A stretch of 64,000 bases of DNA. It comes from Methylotenera_A sp031417915. GTDB lineage: Bacteria; Pseudomonadota; Gammaproteobacteria; Burkholderiales; Methylophilaceae. Positions 40,320-48,823 of the stretch are shown here, piece after piece. The DNA lies in the NCBI GenBank assembly GCA_031417915.1, contig JANOWN010000030.1, forward strand, positions 1-64,000, in the 5' to 3' direction. Every line of letters starts with the position of its first letter. The stretch's first letter is position 1. The notes under the pieces are model-generated. The model was given only the letters and a program-made list of their open reading frames with translations. It searched no databases and was not told the origin of the DNA. The position numbers and the translations under genes are program-made.

Positions 40320-42395
40320 ATGAGAAAAATTCTGGTTACTTCCGCACTGCCTTACGCCAATGGCAGCATTCACCTTGGGCATTTGGTGGAATACATTCAA
40401 ACTGATATTTGGGTGCGCTTTCAAAAAATGCAGGGGCACACCGTACATTATGTGTGCGCGGATGATACGCACGGCACGCCGATTATGCTGCGTGCGGAGA
40501 AAGAGGGCATTACACCAGAAGCTTTAATTGATGCGGTGCATAAGGAACATGCGGCCGATTTTAAAGAGTTTTTGGTAGAATTCGACAATTACTATTCGAC
40601 CAATTCGGATGAGAATAAAGAGCTCTCGCAAACCATTTATAAAAAGTTAAAAGCCAACGGAAAAATTGCCACCAAAACGATTGAGCAGTTTTACGATCCC
40701 GTCAAAAATATGTTTTTGCCCGATCGCTTTATTAAAGGCGAATGCCCAAAATGCCATGCCAAAGATCAATATGGTGATAGCTGCGAGGTGTGCGGCGCGA
40801 CGTATAACCCAACCGAGCTGATTAACGCCTATTCAGCAGTTTCTGGTGCTGCGCCAATCCGCAAAGAAACGGAACATTACTTTTTTAAACTCTCTGAATG
40901 TGAGCAGTTTTTAAAAGATTGGACGCGCAGTGGCACACTTCAAGGCGAAGCCGCCAATAAGATGGGCGAGTGGTTTGAAAATGGTTTGAATGATTGGGAT
41001 ATTTCGCGCGACGCGCCATATTTTGGTTTTGAAATCCCCGATGCACCAGGCAAATATTTTTATGTGTGGCTAGATGCGCCAATCGGCTACATGGCCAGTT
41101 TTAAAAAGCTTTGTGAAACGCAAGATTTAGATTTTGACGAATATTGGAAGCAAGATTCAACCACTGAGCTTTACCATTTTATTGGCAAAGACATTCTGTA
41201 TTTTCATGCGCTATTTTGGCCTGCAACCCTTGAATACAGTGGCTACCGCAAACCTACGCAGATTTTTGCACATGGCTTTTTAACAGTAAATGGCGAAAAA
41301 ATGAGTAAATCGCGTGGCACGTTTATCACTGCGCGCAGCTATTTAGACCATATTAAAAATCCTGAGTATCTACGTTATTACTACGCGGCTAAGTTGAATA
41401 GTACGATGGAAGATATTGACCTGAATTTGGAAGATTTTGTCGCGCGCGTGAATAGTGATTTGGTGGGTAAGTATATTAATATTGCCAGCCGCACGGCGGG
41501 GTTTATTGAAAAACTGTTTAATGGAAAACTCGAATTTGTTGACACTCATCTTGCTGGAGAATTTTATAATCCTCCGCACAGTAGACAACCTTTGGTAATA
41601 CAGAGTTTGACTAGAGAAGCTAATGCAATACACAGACTTTACGATAACAGGCAATATGGTAAAGCGATAGTTGAAGTTATGAAATTGGCAGATGTCGCGA
41701 ATGCATATGTGGCTGAACAAGCGCCATGGGTGATAGCCAAACAGGAAGGAAGACAGCATGATTTGCAAAGAGTCTGTTCTATTGCGCTAGAAGCCTTTCG
41801 ACTGCTTACACTATATTTGAAGCCAGTGTTACCTAATATTGCACAAGAAGTTGAGGCGTTTTTGAACATTCCACCTTTAAGTTGGGCTGATGTTAATAAC
41901 TGCTTAAACGCTGGTCATCAAATAGGTCAATATAAGCACTTAATCACTCGCATCGACCCGAAAGCAATTGAAGCTATGACAGAAGTGAATAAAGAGAATT
42001 TAACTGCCACGCCAGCAGCCGCACCAGTATTGGCTCCCAAGGCAGTTGAAAATACATCAAATAATGAATATATAACCATTGATGACTTTACCAAGGTGGA
42101 TTTACGTATCGCGAAAATCGTCAATGCCGAACACGTAGAAGGTGCGGAAAAGTTACTTAAACTCACGTTAGATATTGGTGAAGACAAGCCAAGACAAGTG
42201 TTTGCAGGGATTAAATCGGCTTACGATCCTGCAACTTTAGTCGGCCGAATGACTGTGATGGTGGCTAATTTAGCACCGCGCAAAATGAAGTTTGGTATGA
42301 GTGAAGGTATGGTTTTAGCGGCGAGCGATGAAAGTGGCGGACCGTTTATACTTTCACCCGATAGCGGCGCACAGCCAGGCATGCGCGTAAAATAA
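40320..42395 (+). CDS. metG: Methionyl-tRNA synthetase
   Basis: 691 residues, the dimeric type. Class I signature HLGH in YANGSIHLGH (12-21), a zinc knuckle with CPKCHAKD...CEVCGA, and KMSKSRG. Anticodon-binding helices follow, then a linker rich in Ala/Pro and a C-terminal tRNA-binding (EMAP/OB) domain (about 585-691; IDDFTKVDLRIAKIV). Divergent from apbC. Confidence 0.97.
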   Translation: MRKILVTSALPYANGSIHLGHLVEYIQTDIWVRFQKMQGHTVHYVCADDTHGTPIMLRAEKEGITPEALIDAVHKEHAADFKEFLVEFDNYYSTNSDENKELSQTIYKKLKANGKIATKTIEQFYDPVKNMFLPDRFIKGECPKCHAKDQYGDSCEVCGATYNPTELINAYSAVSGAAPIRKETEHYFFKLSECEQFLKDWTRSGTLQGEAANKMGEWFENGLNDWDISRDAPYFGFEIPDAPGKYFYVWLDAPIGYMASFKKLCETQDLDFDEYWKQDSTTELYHFIGKDILYFHALFWPATLEYSGYRKPTQIFAHGFLTVNGEKMSKSRGTFITARSYLDHIKNPEYLRYYYAAKLNSTMEDIDLNLEDFVARVNSDLVGKYINIASRTAGFIEKLFNGKLEFVDTHLAGEFYNPPHSRQPLVIQSLTREANAIHRLYDNRQYGKAIVEVMKLADVANAYVAEQAPWVIAKQEGRQHDLQRVCSIALEAFRLLTLYLKPVLPNIAQEVEAFLNIPPLSWADVNNCLNAGHQIGQYKHLITRIDPKAIEAMTEVNKENLTATPAAAPVLAPKAVENTSNNEYITIDDFTKVDLRIAKIVNAEHVEGAEKLLKLTLDIGEDKPRQVFAGIKSAYDPATLVGRMTVMVANLAPRKMKFGMSEGMVLAASDESGGPFILSPDSGAQPGMRVK

Positions 42396-42428
42396 CCTAG
42401 CATATTGATATACTAGATAGTCATTATG

Positions 42429-42456
42429 ATTAATGTAGGAAAATTCTTACATTAAT
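42429..42456. repeat. Inverted repeat after metG
   Basis: ATTAATGTA (42429-42437) and TACATTAAT (42448-42456) with a loop of 10 bases. A second small dyad ATCAGCGCTAACTGAT follows. There is no T-tract; it could be part of the metG end or an operator for the next gene. Confidence 0.5.
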
Positions 42457-42544
42457 ATCAGCGCTAACTGATGTTGTAGATTTTTAACATCTTGTACAGT
42501 GCGGTTATTCAAACATACTTTTTCTACAAAAGAGGGAAGACACA

Positions 42545-43048
42545 ATGAAGTTGATTAACAGTTCATTATTAGCAATTCTATTATTTTCTGGTCATGTGAT
42601 GGCTGCAGACAGCAATGCTAAAACTGCAGTGGGCGGCGGTTTAGGCGCAGCAGCTGGCACGGCAATTGGTGGTGTGTTGGGTGGCAGCACAGGCGAGGTA
42701 ATTGGTGGCGCAGTGGGTGGCGGTGTTGGCGGGGCGGTTACTACCAAAGGTGAAGGCCAAACTGGTGCTGTGATTGGCGGCGCTGCTGGCGGTGCAACTG
42801 GCGCTGCAGTTGGTCGCAAAGTTAGCGGTAGCGGTACGGGAGCTGTTGTGGGTGCTGGTGTTGGTGGTGCTGGCGGCGCAGTGGTGGGCAAGGTGATTGC
42901 TGAACCAGGAAAGTCATCTAGCCGTCGCCATCATCATAATAAACGCAATAAGCATAAACATAAGCATGGCAAAGGTCATGCTTATGGGCACGATAAACAT
43001 TATGAAGATCGCCATGATGAAGGGCGTCACGAAGAGCATCGTGACTGA
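42545..43048 (+). CDS. Exported glycine-zipper protein with His/Lys-rich tail
   Basis: 167 residues. Signal peptide ends at MAADS (about residue 21). Residues 27-120 are a long run of Gly/Ala/Val zipper repeats (GGxxGxxxG pattern, e.g. AIGGVLGGSTGEVIGGAVGG), typical of membrane-embedded glycine-zipper proteins. The last 45 residues are very rich in His, Lys, Arg and Asp/Glu (HHHNKRNKHKHKHG), a possible metal-binding tail. GAGGGAAG precedes the ATG. Converges on the HhH gene across a shared terminator. Confidence 0.75.
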   Translation: MKLINSSLLAILLFSGHVMAADSNAKTAVGGGLGAAAGTAIGGVLGGSTGEVIGGAVGGGVGGAVTTKGEGQTGAVIGGAAGGATGAAVGRKVSGSGTGAVVGAGVGGAGGAVVGKVIAEPGKSSSRRHHHNKRNKHKHKHGKGHAYGHDKHYEDRHDEGRHEEHRD

Positions 43049-43077
43049 TAAGTAAAAGGTAAGGGAAAGTTAGAAAA

Positions 43078-43107
43078 TAAAAAAAGCCCCATGCGGGGCT
43101 TTTTTAC
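43078..43107. terminator. Bidirectional terminator
   Basis: AAAAAAAGCCCC-ATGC-GGGGCTTTTTT. A- and T-tracts on both sides make it work in both directions, serving the glycine-zipper gene (plus) and the HhH protein gene (minus). Confidence 0.9.
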
Positions 43108-43124
43108 TGGGTGTAGCGAATAAA

Positions 43125-43862
43125 TTACTCAGCTTTTTTAGCGTCTGCTTTTTTCTTATCTGCAGCAGCTTTTTTATCCGCTTTCTTTTTATCATCCGCC
43201 GCTTTTTTGTCAGATTTATCGTCTTTGGCCTTATCTGCTTTGTCTTTCTTATCAGTGTCTTTCTTGGCTTTGTCAGAATCATCTTTTGATTCTTTTTTAG
43301 CTTTCTTGTCTTTAGAGTCTTTGTCTTTAGCTTCTTTTTCATCCTTCATGTCTTTATCTTTTTTCTCAGTGCCTTTAGCCTCTTTTTTGTCAGATTTCTC
43401 GGACTTTTCATTCTTCATATCCTTATCTTTTTTATCTTTAGAAGCTTTTTCTTCTTTCACTTCTTTGCTATCCGCAGTTTTGCCGCTAGCCGCCGCTTTT
43501 TCGGTACCCACGGTTTTAGTTTCTTTCGATGACTTGTCTGCTTTCATCTCTTTCGCAGGTTTCGTTTCTTTAGCAGATTTGTCTGCCGCTGGTGCAACTA
43601 CAGTAGTTTTTCCGCTTACAGAAACGTCCTTACGCACGTTTTGCAATGTAATTTCACCTACGCCATCTACTTTTTCTAGTTCATCTACTGATTTGAAGCC
43701 GCCATTTTTTTTGCGGTAATCAATAATGGCTTGTGCTTTTACAGGGCCAATGCCATCAAGGCTTTCAAGCTCTTCTTGTGTGGCGGTGTTGAGGTTTACT
43801 GCCGCAAATGCGCTGAAGCTGAATGCGAGCGAGGCGAGTAAGGCGATTAGAATTTTTTTCAA
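43125..43862 (-). CDS. ComEA-like helix-hairpin-helix protein with long Lys/Asp/Glu tail
   Basis: 245 residues. Signal peptide ends near FAAVN (residue 21). Residues 22-82 form a ComEA-type double helix-hairpin-helix DNA-binding domain (LNTATQEELESLDGIGPVKAQAIIDYR; VDGVGEITLQNVRK). The remaining 160 residues are a low-complexity repeat of Lys, Asp, Glu, Ser and Ala (KDKKDKDMK, KADKKAAADKKKADAKK), like histone H1 tails in bacteria. ComEA in competent bacteria binds incoming DNA in the periplasm and is normally 70-120 residues, so the tail is unusual. No other competence gene is in the window. Confidence 0.8.
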   Translation of the reverse strand: MKKILIALLASLAFSFSAFAAVNLNTATQEELESLDGIGPVKAQAIIDYRKKNGGFKSVDELEKVDGVGEITLQNVRKDVSVSGKTTVVAPAADKSAKETKPAKEMKADKSSKETKTVGTEKAAASGKTADSKEVKEEKASKDKKDKDMKNEKSEKSDKKEAKGTEKKDKDMKDEKEAKDKDSKDKKAKKESKDDSDKAKKDTDKKDKADKAKDDKSDKKAADDKKKADKKAAADKKKADAKKAE

Positions 43863-43979
43863 TTTGGTTCTCCCTAGGGTTCTATTTGTTAATTTAAAGG
43901 TGATGAGTGTTACAAAATCACTGTCACTTAACGCTAGTGTACTGTTTTAGTTGACTTTAGACTACCTAGTTTACAGTAT

Positions 43980-44711
43980 TTAACAAAAGGCTTGAATTTC
44001 TTGATTGATTGCAATTAACGCTTCGATTGGATTGGCGGCTTGCGTGATAGGGCGGCCAATTACTAAGTAGCTCGCGCCTTTTTCTAGTGCTTGGCGAGGC
44101 GTTAGCACGCGACTCTGATCATCCAAACTGGCAGAAGCAGGGCGTATGCCAGGTGTGACGAGTAAAAAGTCATTCGGCAAATGTTGCCTTAACAAATGCG
44201 CTTCTAGCGCGGAGCACACCACGCCATGCAAGCCTGCTTGCTGTGTGAGTTTGGCGAGTTTGAGCACTTGGTTTTCGACACTGGCTTCTATGCCAATTTC
44301 ATGCAAAGTGGCTTGGTTGCTACTGGTAAGCACGGTGACAGCGATTAAAAGCGGTTTATTTATGCTGCCCTGTGAGCCAATACCCACGCCCTCTGCAGCG
44401 GCATGCATCATAGCGCTACCGCCCGATGCATGCACATTTAACATCCACACGCCTAAGTTGCTGGCGGCTTGGCAGGCTTTTTTAACTGTGGTGGGGATGT
44501 CGTGAAATTTTAAATCCAAAAAAATATCAAAGTTTTTCGCGACTAACTTCTCAACCAATTGCGGCCCTGCAGCGGTGAATAACTCTTTGCCGATTTTGAG
44601 TTTGCAAAGTGAGGGATCAAGCTGATTAACCAGCGCCAGTGCGCTTGCGGCATCGGCGTAATCGAGCGCGACAATAACTTTACTTTCTAGTACTTTGCTA
44701 CTATTTTCCAT
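43980..44711 (-). CDS. pyrF: Orotidine-5'-phosphate decarboxylase
   Basis: 243 residues, normal length. It makes UMP from OMP. The catalytic segment FLDLKFHDIPTTVKKA carries the Asp-Lys-Asp network. Further motifs are VTPGIRPA and GASYLVIGRPIT. The 5' end overlaps the lapB stop by 11 bp, so lapB-pyrF is an operon as in many proteobacteria. A degenerate copy of the AATATCCATG element may lie at 44364-44407 (AEGVGIGSQGS). Confidence 0.96.
   Translation of the reverse strand: MENSSKVLESKVIVALDYADAASALALVNQLDPSLCKLKIGKELFTAAGPQLVEKLVAKNFDIFLDLKFHDIPTTVKKACQAASNLGVWMLNVHASGGSAMMHAAAEGVGIGSQGSINKPLLIAVTVLTSSNQATLHEIGIEASVENQVLKLAKLTQQAGLHGVVCSALEAHLLRQHLPNDFLLVTPGIRPASASLDDQSRVLTPRQALEKGASYLVIGRPITQAANPIEALIAINQEIQAFC
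44364..44407 (+). repeat. Degenerate AATATCCATG element candidate in pyrF
   Basis: Core AATACCCACG (two mismatches) at 44379-44388 with family-like flanks ATGCTGCCCTGTGAGCC and CTCTGCAGCGGCAT. It falls in a variable loop of PyrF. Confidence 0.35.
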
Positions 44712-45954
44712 TCGTTTTTTTCACTGTCATTTCGCGGCTTACTGCCTCGCTTGGCTCAGCAGGCAACGATTCCCAAGCGTTGCAGGCTGGGCATTGCCAG
44801 TGATATTGCTTGGCACGGAAGCCGCACTGATCGCAATGATAAGCAGCGCGGTTGCCAATGGCGTTGCGCACGGTTTGCTGCATGAGCTGAATGTCTTGAT
44901 TGTTGCTGTGATTTTTGATCAACTCTTTAGTCTCATCTGCCATGGCGCGCGCTTGCAAAAGCTGGTCTAGCGTGGTGAGGTTAGGCTGGCGAATCAGCTC
45001 ATTTCTGGCCAATTTAGCGGCTTTTTCCGCGCCTTCTTCACTTAGCGTCGCTTCGTATAAAGCCGACATCAGTGAAGGCAATTTATAGGTTTCTAAATAG
45101 GCGTTAAGCTGCGCCAAGCCTTCTTTTAAGCCGCTTTTTAATGGCTTTCCTTTTGCGGGTTGGCTGGCGCGATAACTTTTGAGCATCTTACCTGCGACTA
45201 AGCCCAAGTATTCAGGCTGCTGAAACTCGATACGTTTCCAATGCGATATTGCCGCTTGATGCGCGCCGTTGCTTGCTTCCAGGTCGCCCAGCATGACATT
45301 GGCACGCACACAGTTTTTATTGGCATCTAAAGCTAAATTTAATTGAATGCGCGCCGCATCTTGGTTGCGGGCGATTAGCTCATTCATCGCCAGCTCGCAA
45401 TAATATTGTGCAATTTCAATTCTAAAAGGCACGCCAGATAAGCGTTCCAGCTCGGTGGCGGTGCTAATGGCTTGCGCCCATTCGCGTTCGCGCACATAAA
45501 TTTCTAGCAATGCATTAAGCGCGGGCTGGCGATAGCGTGTGTCGTCCAAACCTTTAAATAGCTCTTCGGCGCGGTCGTACAAGCCCGCTTTTAAGTAATC
45601 TTGCGCCAGCTCGGCCTTTACTGCGCTTTTTTGGTTGGTCGTGAGCTCTTTTTTGTCGAGTAAATTTAAGTGCATATTAATCGCACGGTCGGTTTCGCCA
45701 GTGCGTCTAAATAAGCTACCGAGCGCAAAATGTAACTCCAGCGAATCAGTATTAGCTTGCATGGCTTCAGAAAAGGCTTCTACGGCTTTATCGTGTTGAT
45801 CGCTAATGAGGAAGTTGAGCCCCTTGAAATAAGCGGCTGGCAGGGCAGTAGATTCGGATAGTAGCTGTTTAATGTCAACGCGCGCGGCTATCCAGCCCAG
45901 CGTAAAAAACAGCGGTAGAACTAATAACCACCAATATTCGAATTCAACAGTCAT
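44701..45954 (-). CDS. lapB: LPS assembly protein LapB (YciM)
   Basis: 417 residues. An N-terminal membrane helix (WWLLVLPLFFTLGWIAAR) is followed by about nine TPR units and a C-terminal rubredoxin-like zinc/iron knuckle CDQCGF...CPACNAWESLP. LapB links LpxC turnover by FtsH to LPS transport. The usual neighbour lapA (about 100 residues) is missing: only 126 bp, containing a terminator, separate it from ihfB. Confidence 0.93.
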   Translation of the reverse strand: MTVEFEYWWLLVLPLFFTLGWIAARVDIKQLLSESTALPAAYFKGLNFLISDQHDKAVEAFSEAMQANTDSLELHFALGSLFRRTGETDRAINMHLNLLDKKELTTNQKSAVKAELAQDYLKAGLYDRAEELFKGLDDTRYRQPALNALLEIYVREREWAQAISTATELERLSGVPFRIEIAQYYCELAMNELIARNQDAARIQLNLALDANKNCVRANVMLGDLEASNGAHQAAISHWKRIEFQQPEYLGLVAGKMLKSYRASQPAKGKPLKSGLKEGLAQLNAYLETYKLPSLMSALYEATLSEEGAEKAAKLARNELIRQPNLTTLDQLLQARAMADETKELIKNHSNNQDIQLMQQTVRNAIGNRAAYHCDQCGFRAKQYHWQCPACNAWESLPAEPSEAVSREMTVKKTNGK

Positions 45955-46025
45955 ATTTTAATTTCATTTTTGATAAAGCTATTTTACCTAAGCTTGAGGC
46001 GAGTAGCTAATCATTCTAAAAAGGT

Positions 46026-46053
46026 ATAAAAAAAGCGCAATTTCTTGCGCCGT
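46026..46053 (-). terminator. Terminator after ihfB
   Basis: On the minus strand the stem GCGCAAG-AAA-TTGCGC is followed by TTTTTTT. It lies 28 bp beyond the ihfB stop, separating rpsA-ihfB from lapB-pyrF. Confidence 0.85.
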
Positions 46054-46080
46054 TTTTAAAGTAAACCTAAACAAAAAACA

Positions 46081-46365
46081 TTAACTTGCCGAGTCAACTC
46101 TGTCACGTAACTCTTTACCGGCTTTAAAGTGTGGTACATGCTTAGCAGGCACTTGCACTTTGCTGCCAGTTTTAGGGTTGCGACCCAAACGTGGCGGACG
46201 GTAATTTAAACTAAAGCTACCAAAGCCACGGATTTCGATGCGTTCACCCGTGGATAAATTATCAGTCATCGCATCTAAAATGGCTTTAACTGATAATTCG
46301 GCGTCTTTCACAACGAGTTGTGGAAAACGCTCGGCGAGTAAATTAATGAGTTCAGATTTTGTCAT
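46081..46365 (-). CDS. ihfB: Integration host factor beta subunit
   Basis: 94 residues, standard. HU/IHF fold with MTKSELINLLAERFP at the start and the beta-arm segment RPPRLGRNPKTGSKVQVPAK, including the Pro that intercalates into DNA. It bends DNA together with IhfA, which could help the sigma-54 promoters found in this window. Lies 56 bp after rpsA, the conserved rpsA-ihfB order. Confidence 0.96.
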   Translation of the reverse strand: MTKSELINLLAERFPQLVVKDAELSVKAILDAMTDNLSTGERIEIRGFGSFSLNYRPPRLGRNPKTGSKVQVPAKHVPHFKAGKELRDRVDSAS

Positions 46366-46421
46366 GGCTTATATTTGCCTTTAGTTTAACTTAATTAAGA
46401 CGATTATTTTCTCTATCCAAC

Positions 46422-47939
46422 TTACTTTTTGCTATCCATTTTGGCTTTAAGTAGAGCGCCAAGATTGGTTGTGCCAGAAGCGGCAGCTGCATCTTCAGCA
46501 GAAGGTGCTTCCGCCTTAGTTTTTGCAGGTTTTGCTTTTGGTTTAGCTGCTTTGTCTTCTGATGAAGATAAAGAAGATGTCGCGCCTGACGGGTCTTCAG
46601 TCAATTGTTTCACACCCAATGAAATACGCTCTTTTTCTACATCAATGGCTAAAATCACTGCATTTAGCTCGTCACCTTTTTTGAAGTTACGAATCGCTTC
46701 TTCGCCAGTTTGTGTCCAAGATAAATCAGACAAATGCACTAAACCATCAATACCGCCTGGCAAGCCAATAAACACGCCGAAGTCGGTGATGGATTTGATT
46801 TGACCAGCCACTTTATCACCTTTGTGGTGCGTTGCAGAGAAGTCATCCCAAGGGTTGGCTTTACATTGTTTCATGCCCAATGATAAACGGCGGCGTTCTT
46901 CGTCAATTTCAAGAATCATCACTTCAACTTCGTCGCCCAATTGTGCGATTTTGCCTGGGTGAATGTTTTTGTTAGTCCAATCCATTTCAGAAACGTGTAC
47001 CAAACCTTCGATGCCTGGCTCTACTTCAACAAACGCGCCATAATCAGTAATGTTAGAAACTTTGCCGAATAGGCGCGTGCTTACTGGGTAGCGACGGGTT
47101 AATGCAACCCATGGGTCATCACCTAATTGTTTAATGCCTAGTGAAACACGATTTTTTTCTTGATCGAATTTCAAGATTTTCGCTTCAACTTCTTCGCCCA
47201 CTGTTAACACCTCAGATGGATGTTTTACGCGGCGCCAAGCCAAATCGGTAATGTGTAGCAAGCCATCAATACCACCTAAATCAACGAATGCGCCGTAATC
47301 GGTGATGTTTTTAACAATACCTTTAACAGTTGCGCCTTCAGTCAGCGAGCCCATTAGCGCTTCGCGGTCTGCACCAGCGCTTACTTCCATCACGGCACGA
47401 CGAGAAACCACAATGTTGTTACGTTTGCGGTCTAATTTAATTACTTTGAAATCCCATTCTTTATTTTCGAATGGTGTGGTGTCTTTTACTGGGCGTACAT
47501 CAACCAGTGAGCCTGGCAAGAAAGCGGTGATGCCGTTAACAGCCACGCGCAAACCACCTTTTACTTTACCGCTTACAAAGCCTTTAACTACACGGCCTTC
47601 GTTCATCGCGTCTTCTAAATCCAGCCAAGCTTCCATTTTCTTCGCTTTTTCGCGAGAGAGTTGGGTGTTGCCAAAACCATCTTCGAGTTTTTCGATACAT
47701 ACTTTTACGAAGTCGCCAATGGCAACTTCCATTTCGCCAGCGGCGTTTTTGAATTCAGCAGCGTCAATCCAGCTTTCAGATTTTAAGCCAGCATTTACAG
47801 TGACATGATCGCTATCGATAGCGATGACTTCGGCGGTGATGACCTCGCCAGAACGCATTTCTTGACGCGCTAAGCTTTCCTCAAATAGGGCAGCAAAGGA
47901 TTCCATCGAAGATGGGGTTGATTTAGAAGTAGAAGCCAT
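46422..47939 (-). CDS. rpsA: 30S ribosomal protein S1, five-domain form
   Basis: 505 residues, against about 557-570 usual for proteobacterial S1. Five S1 (OB-fold) repeats can be counted at about 30-100, 115-185, 200-270, 287-357 and 374-444 (repeated ITDYGAFV / RVSLGIKQL patterns). The sixth repeat is missing, replaced by a 60-residue Ser/Ala/Lys-rich tail (KPKAKPAKTKAEAP). S1 unwinds mRNA for initiation on the 30S subunit. The reading frame ends cleanly before ihfB, so a recent truncation is not evident. Confidence 0.95.
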   Translation of the reverse strand: MASTSKSTPSSMESFAALFEESLARQEMRSGEVITAEVIAIDSDHVTVNAGLKSESWIDAAEFKNAAGEMEVAIGDFVKVCIEKLEDGFGNTQLSREKAKKMEAWLDLEDAMNEGRVVKGFVSGKVKGGLRVAVNGITAFLPGSLVDVRPVKDTTPFENKEWDFKVIKLDRKRNNIVVSRRAVMEVSAGADREALMGSLTEGATVKGIVKNITDYGAFVDLGGIDGLLHITDLAWRRVKHPSEVLTVGEEVEAKILKFDQEKNRVSLGIKQLGDDPWVALTRRYPVSTRLFGKVSNITDYGAFVEVEPGIEGLVHVSEMDWTNKNIHPGKIAQLGDEVEVMILEIDEERRRLSLGMKQCKANPWDDFSATHHKGDKVAGQIKSITDFGVFIGLPGGIDGLVHLSDLSWTQTGEEAIRNFKKGDELNAVILAIDVEKERISLGVKQLTEDPSGATSSLSSSEDKAAKPKAKPAKTKAEAPSAEDAAAASGTTNLGALLKAKMDSKK

Positions 47940-48136
47940 TAAAATAAAGTTACCTAAAAAATTACTTAAAGTTAATTTCTGAAATTACCGCTGAAATTAT
48001 CTTAAGTATTCCCACCTAGCAGCGGGGTAGTTAATTAAAGTTATGCAAATAATCAAATAAAAGCATAACACGAACCGTGCATACTACACAAAAAATAGCT
48101 TATGTTCAATGACTTAAAACATTTTTACAGGTTTTT

Positions 48137-48823
48137 TTACAAAATAATTCTATATGCTGTGAGAACAAATTCCACGGCATCATTAATTGAGCGATGGCTA
48201 GTATCTAAAAACACCGCATCTGGCGTTTGCACCAGCGGTGAAGCGCGGCGTTGGCTGTCGCGATAATCGCGTTGTTGTAGGTCCAGCAACACTTGGGCGT
48301 AAGTCGCTGGAATATTTGCGGGAATCGTTTGTTTATAGCGACGATCAGCGCGCACTTCTACATTTGCGGTGAGAAAAATCTTGAGTGTTGCATCAGGAAA
48401 CACCACCGAGCCCATATCGCGCCCGTCAGCTACCAAGCCAGGTAATTTTCTAAAACTCTGCTGCAAATCAAACAGCGCTTGGCGCACTTGCGGGTGAATC
48501 GCCACCTCAGACGCACCGTGGCTGATTTTATCGCTGCGAACTAGCGCTGCGACGGGTTTGTTTCCAAGGAATATTTCGTCTTCTATAAACTGAATTTTTA
48601 GCGTTTTTGCCATCTCACCAAGCGCATCGGCGTTATCCCAAGCAATATTTTGTTGCTTTGCGGCTAGCGCGACGATTCTGTATAAAGCGCCAGAATCCAA
48701 ATAATGAAAGCCTAACTTTTCGGCCACCAATTGCGCCACCGTGCCTTTGCCGCTGGCGGATGGGCCATCTATCGCGATGACAGGAATGGGTAGATTAACT
48801 GACAATTTTTGCAAACTCTTCAA
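48137..48823 (-). CDS. cmk: Cytidylate kinase
   Basis: 228 residues. It phosphorylates CMP/dCMP. P-loop GPSASGKGT near residue 20, LDSGALYR for the nucleotide, GRDMGSVVFPDA in the CMP-binding domain, and the lid RDYRDSQR. Its 5' end overlaps the aroA 3' end by 29 bp; rpsA follows, the common aroA-cmk-rpsA order. Confidence 0.96.
   Translation of the reverse strand: MKSLQKLSVNLPIPVIAIDGPSASGKGTVAQLVAEKLGFHYLDSGALYRIVALAAKQQNIAWDNADALGEMAKTLKIQFIEDEIFLGNKPVAALVRSDKISHGASEVAIHPQVRQALFDLQQSFRKLPGLVADGRDMGSVVFPDATLKIFLTANVEVRADRRYKQTIPANIPATYAQVLLDLQQRDYRDSQRRASPLVQTPDAVFLDTSHRSINDAVEFVLTAYRIIL

Noticed and set aside
42592..42891. Pro/Ala/Thr-rich ORF antisense to the glycine-zipper gene
   Set aside because: It is the complement of GGC/GCN repeats; no ribosome site, no domain, and the sense gene has a signal peptide and terminator.
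43070..43719. Ser/Phe/Leu-rich (plus) and Lys-rich (minus) ORFs overlapping the HhH protein gene
   Set aside because: They are frame shadows of the AAG/GAT-rich tail of the ComEA-like protein; the sense frame has a signal peptide and a clear HhH domain.
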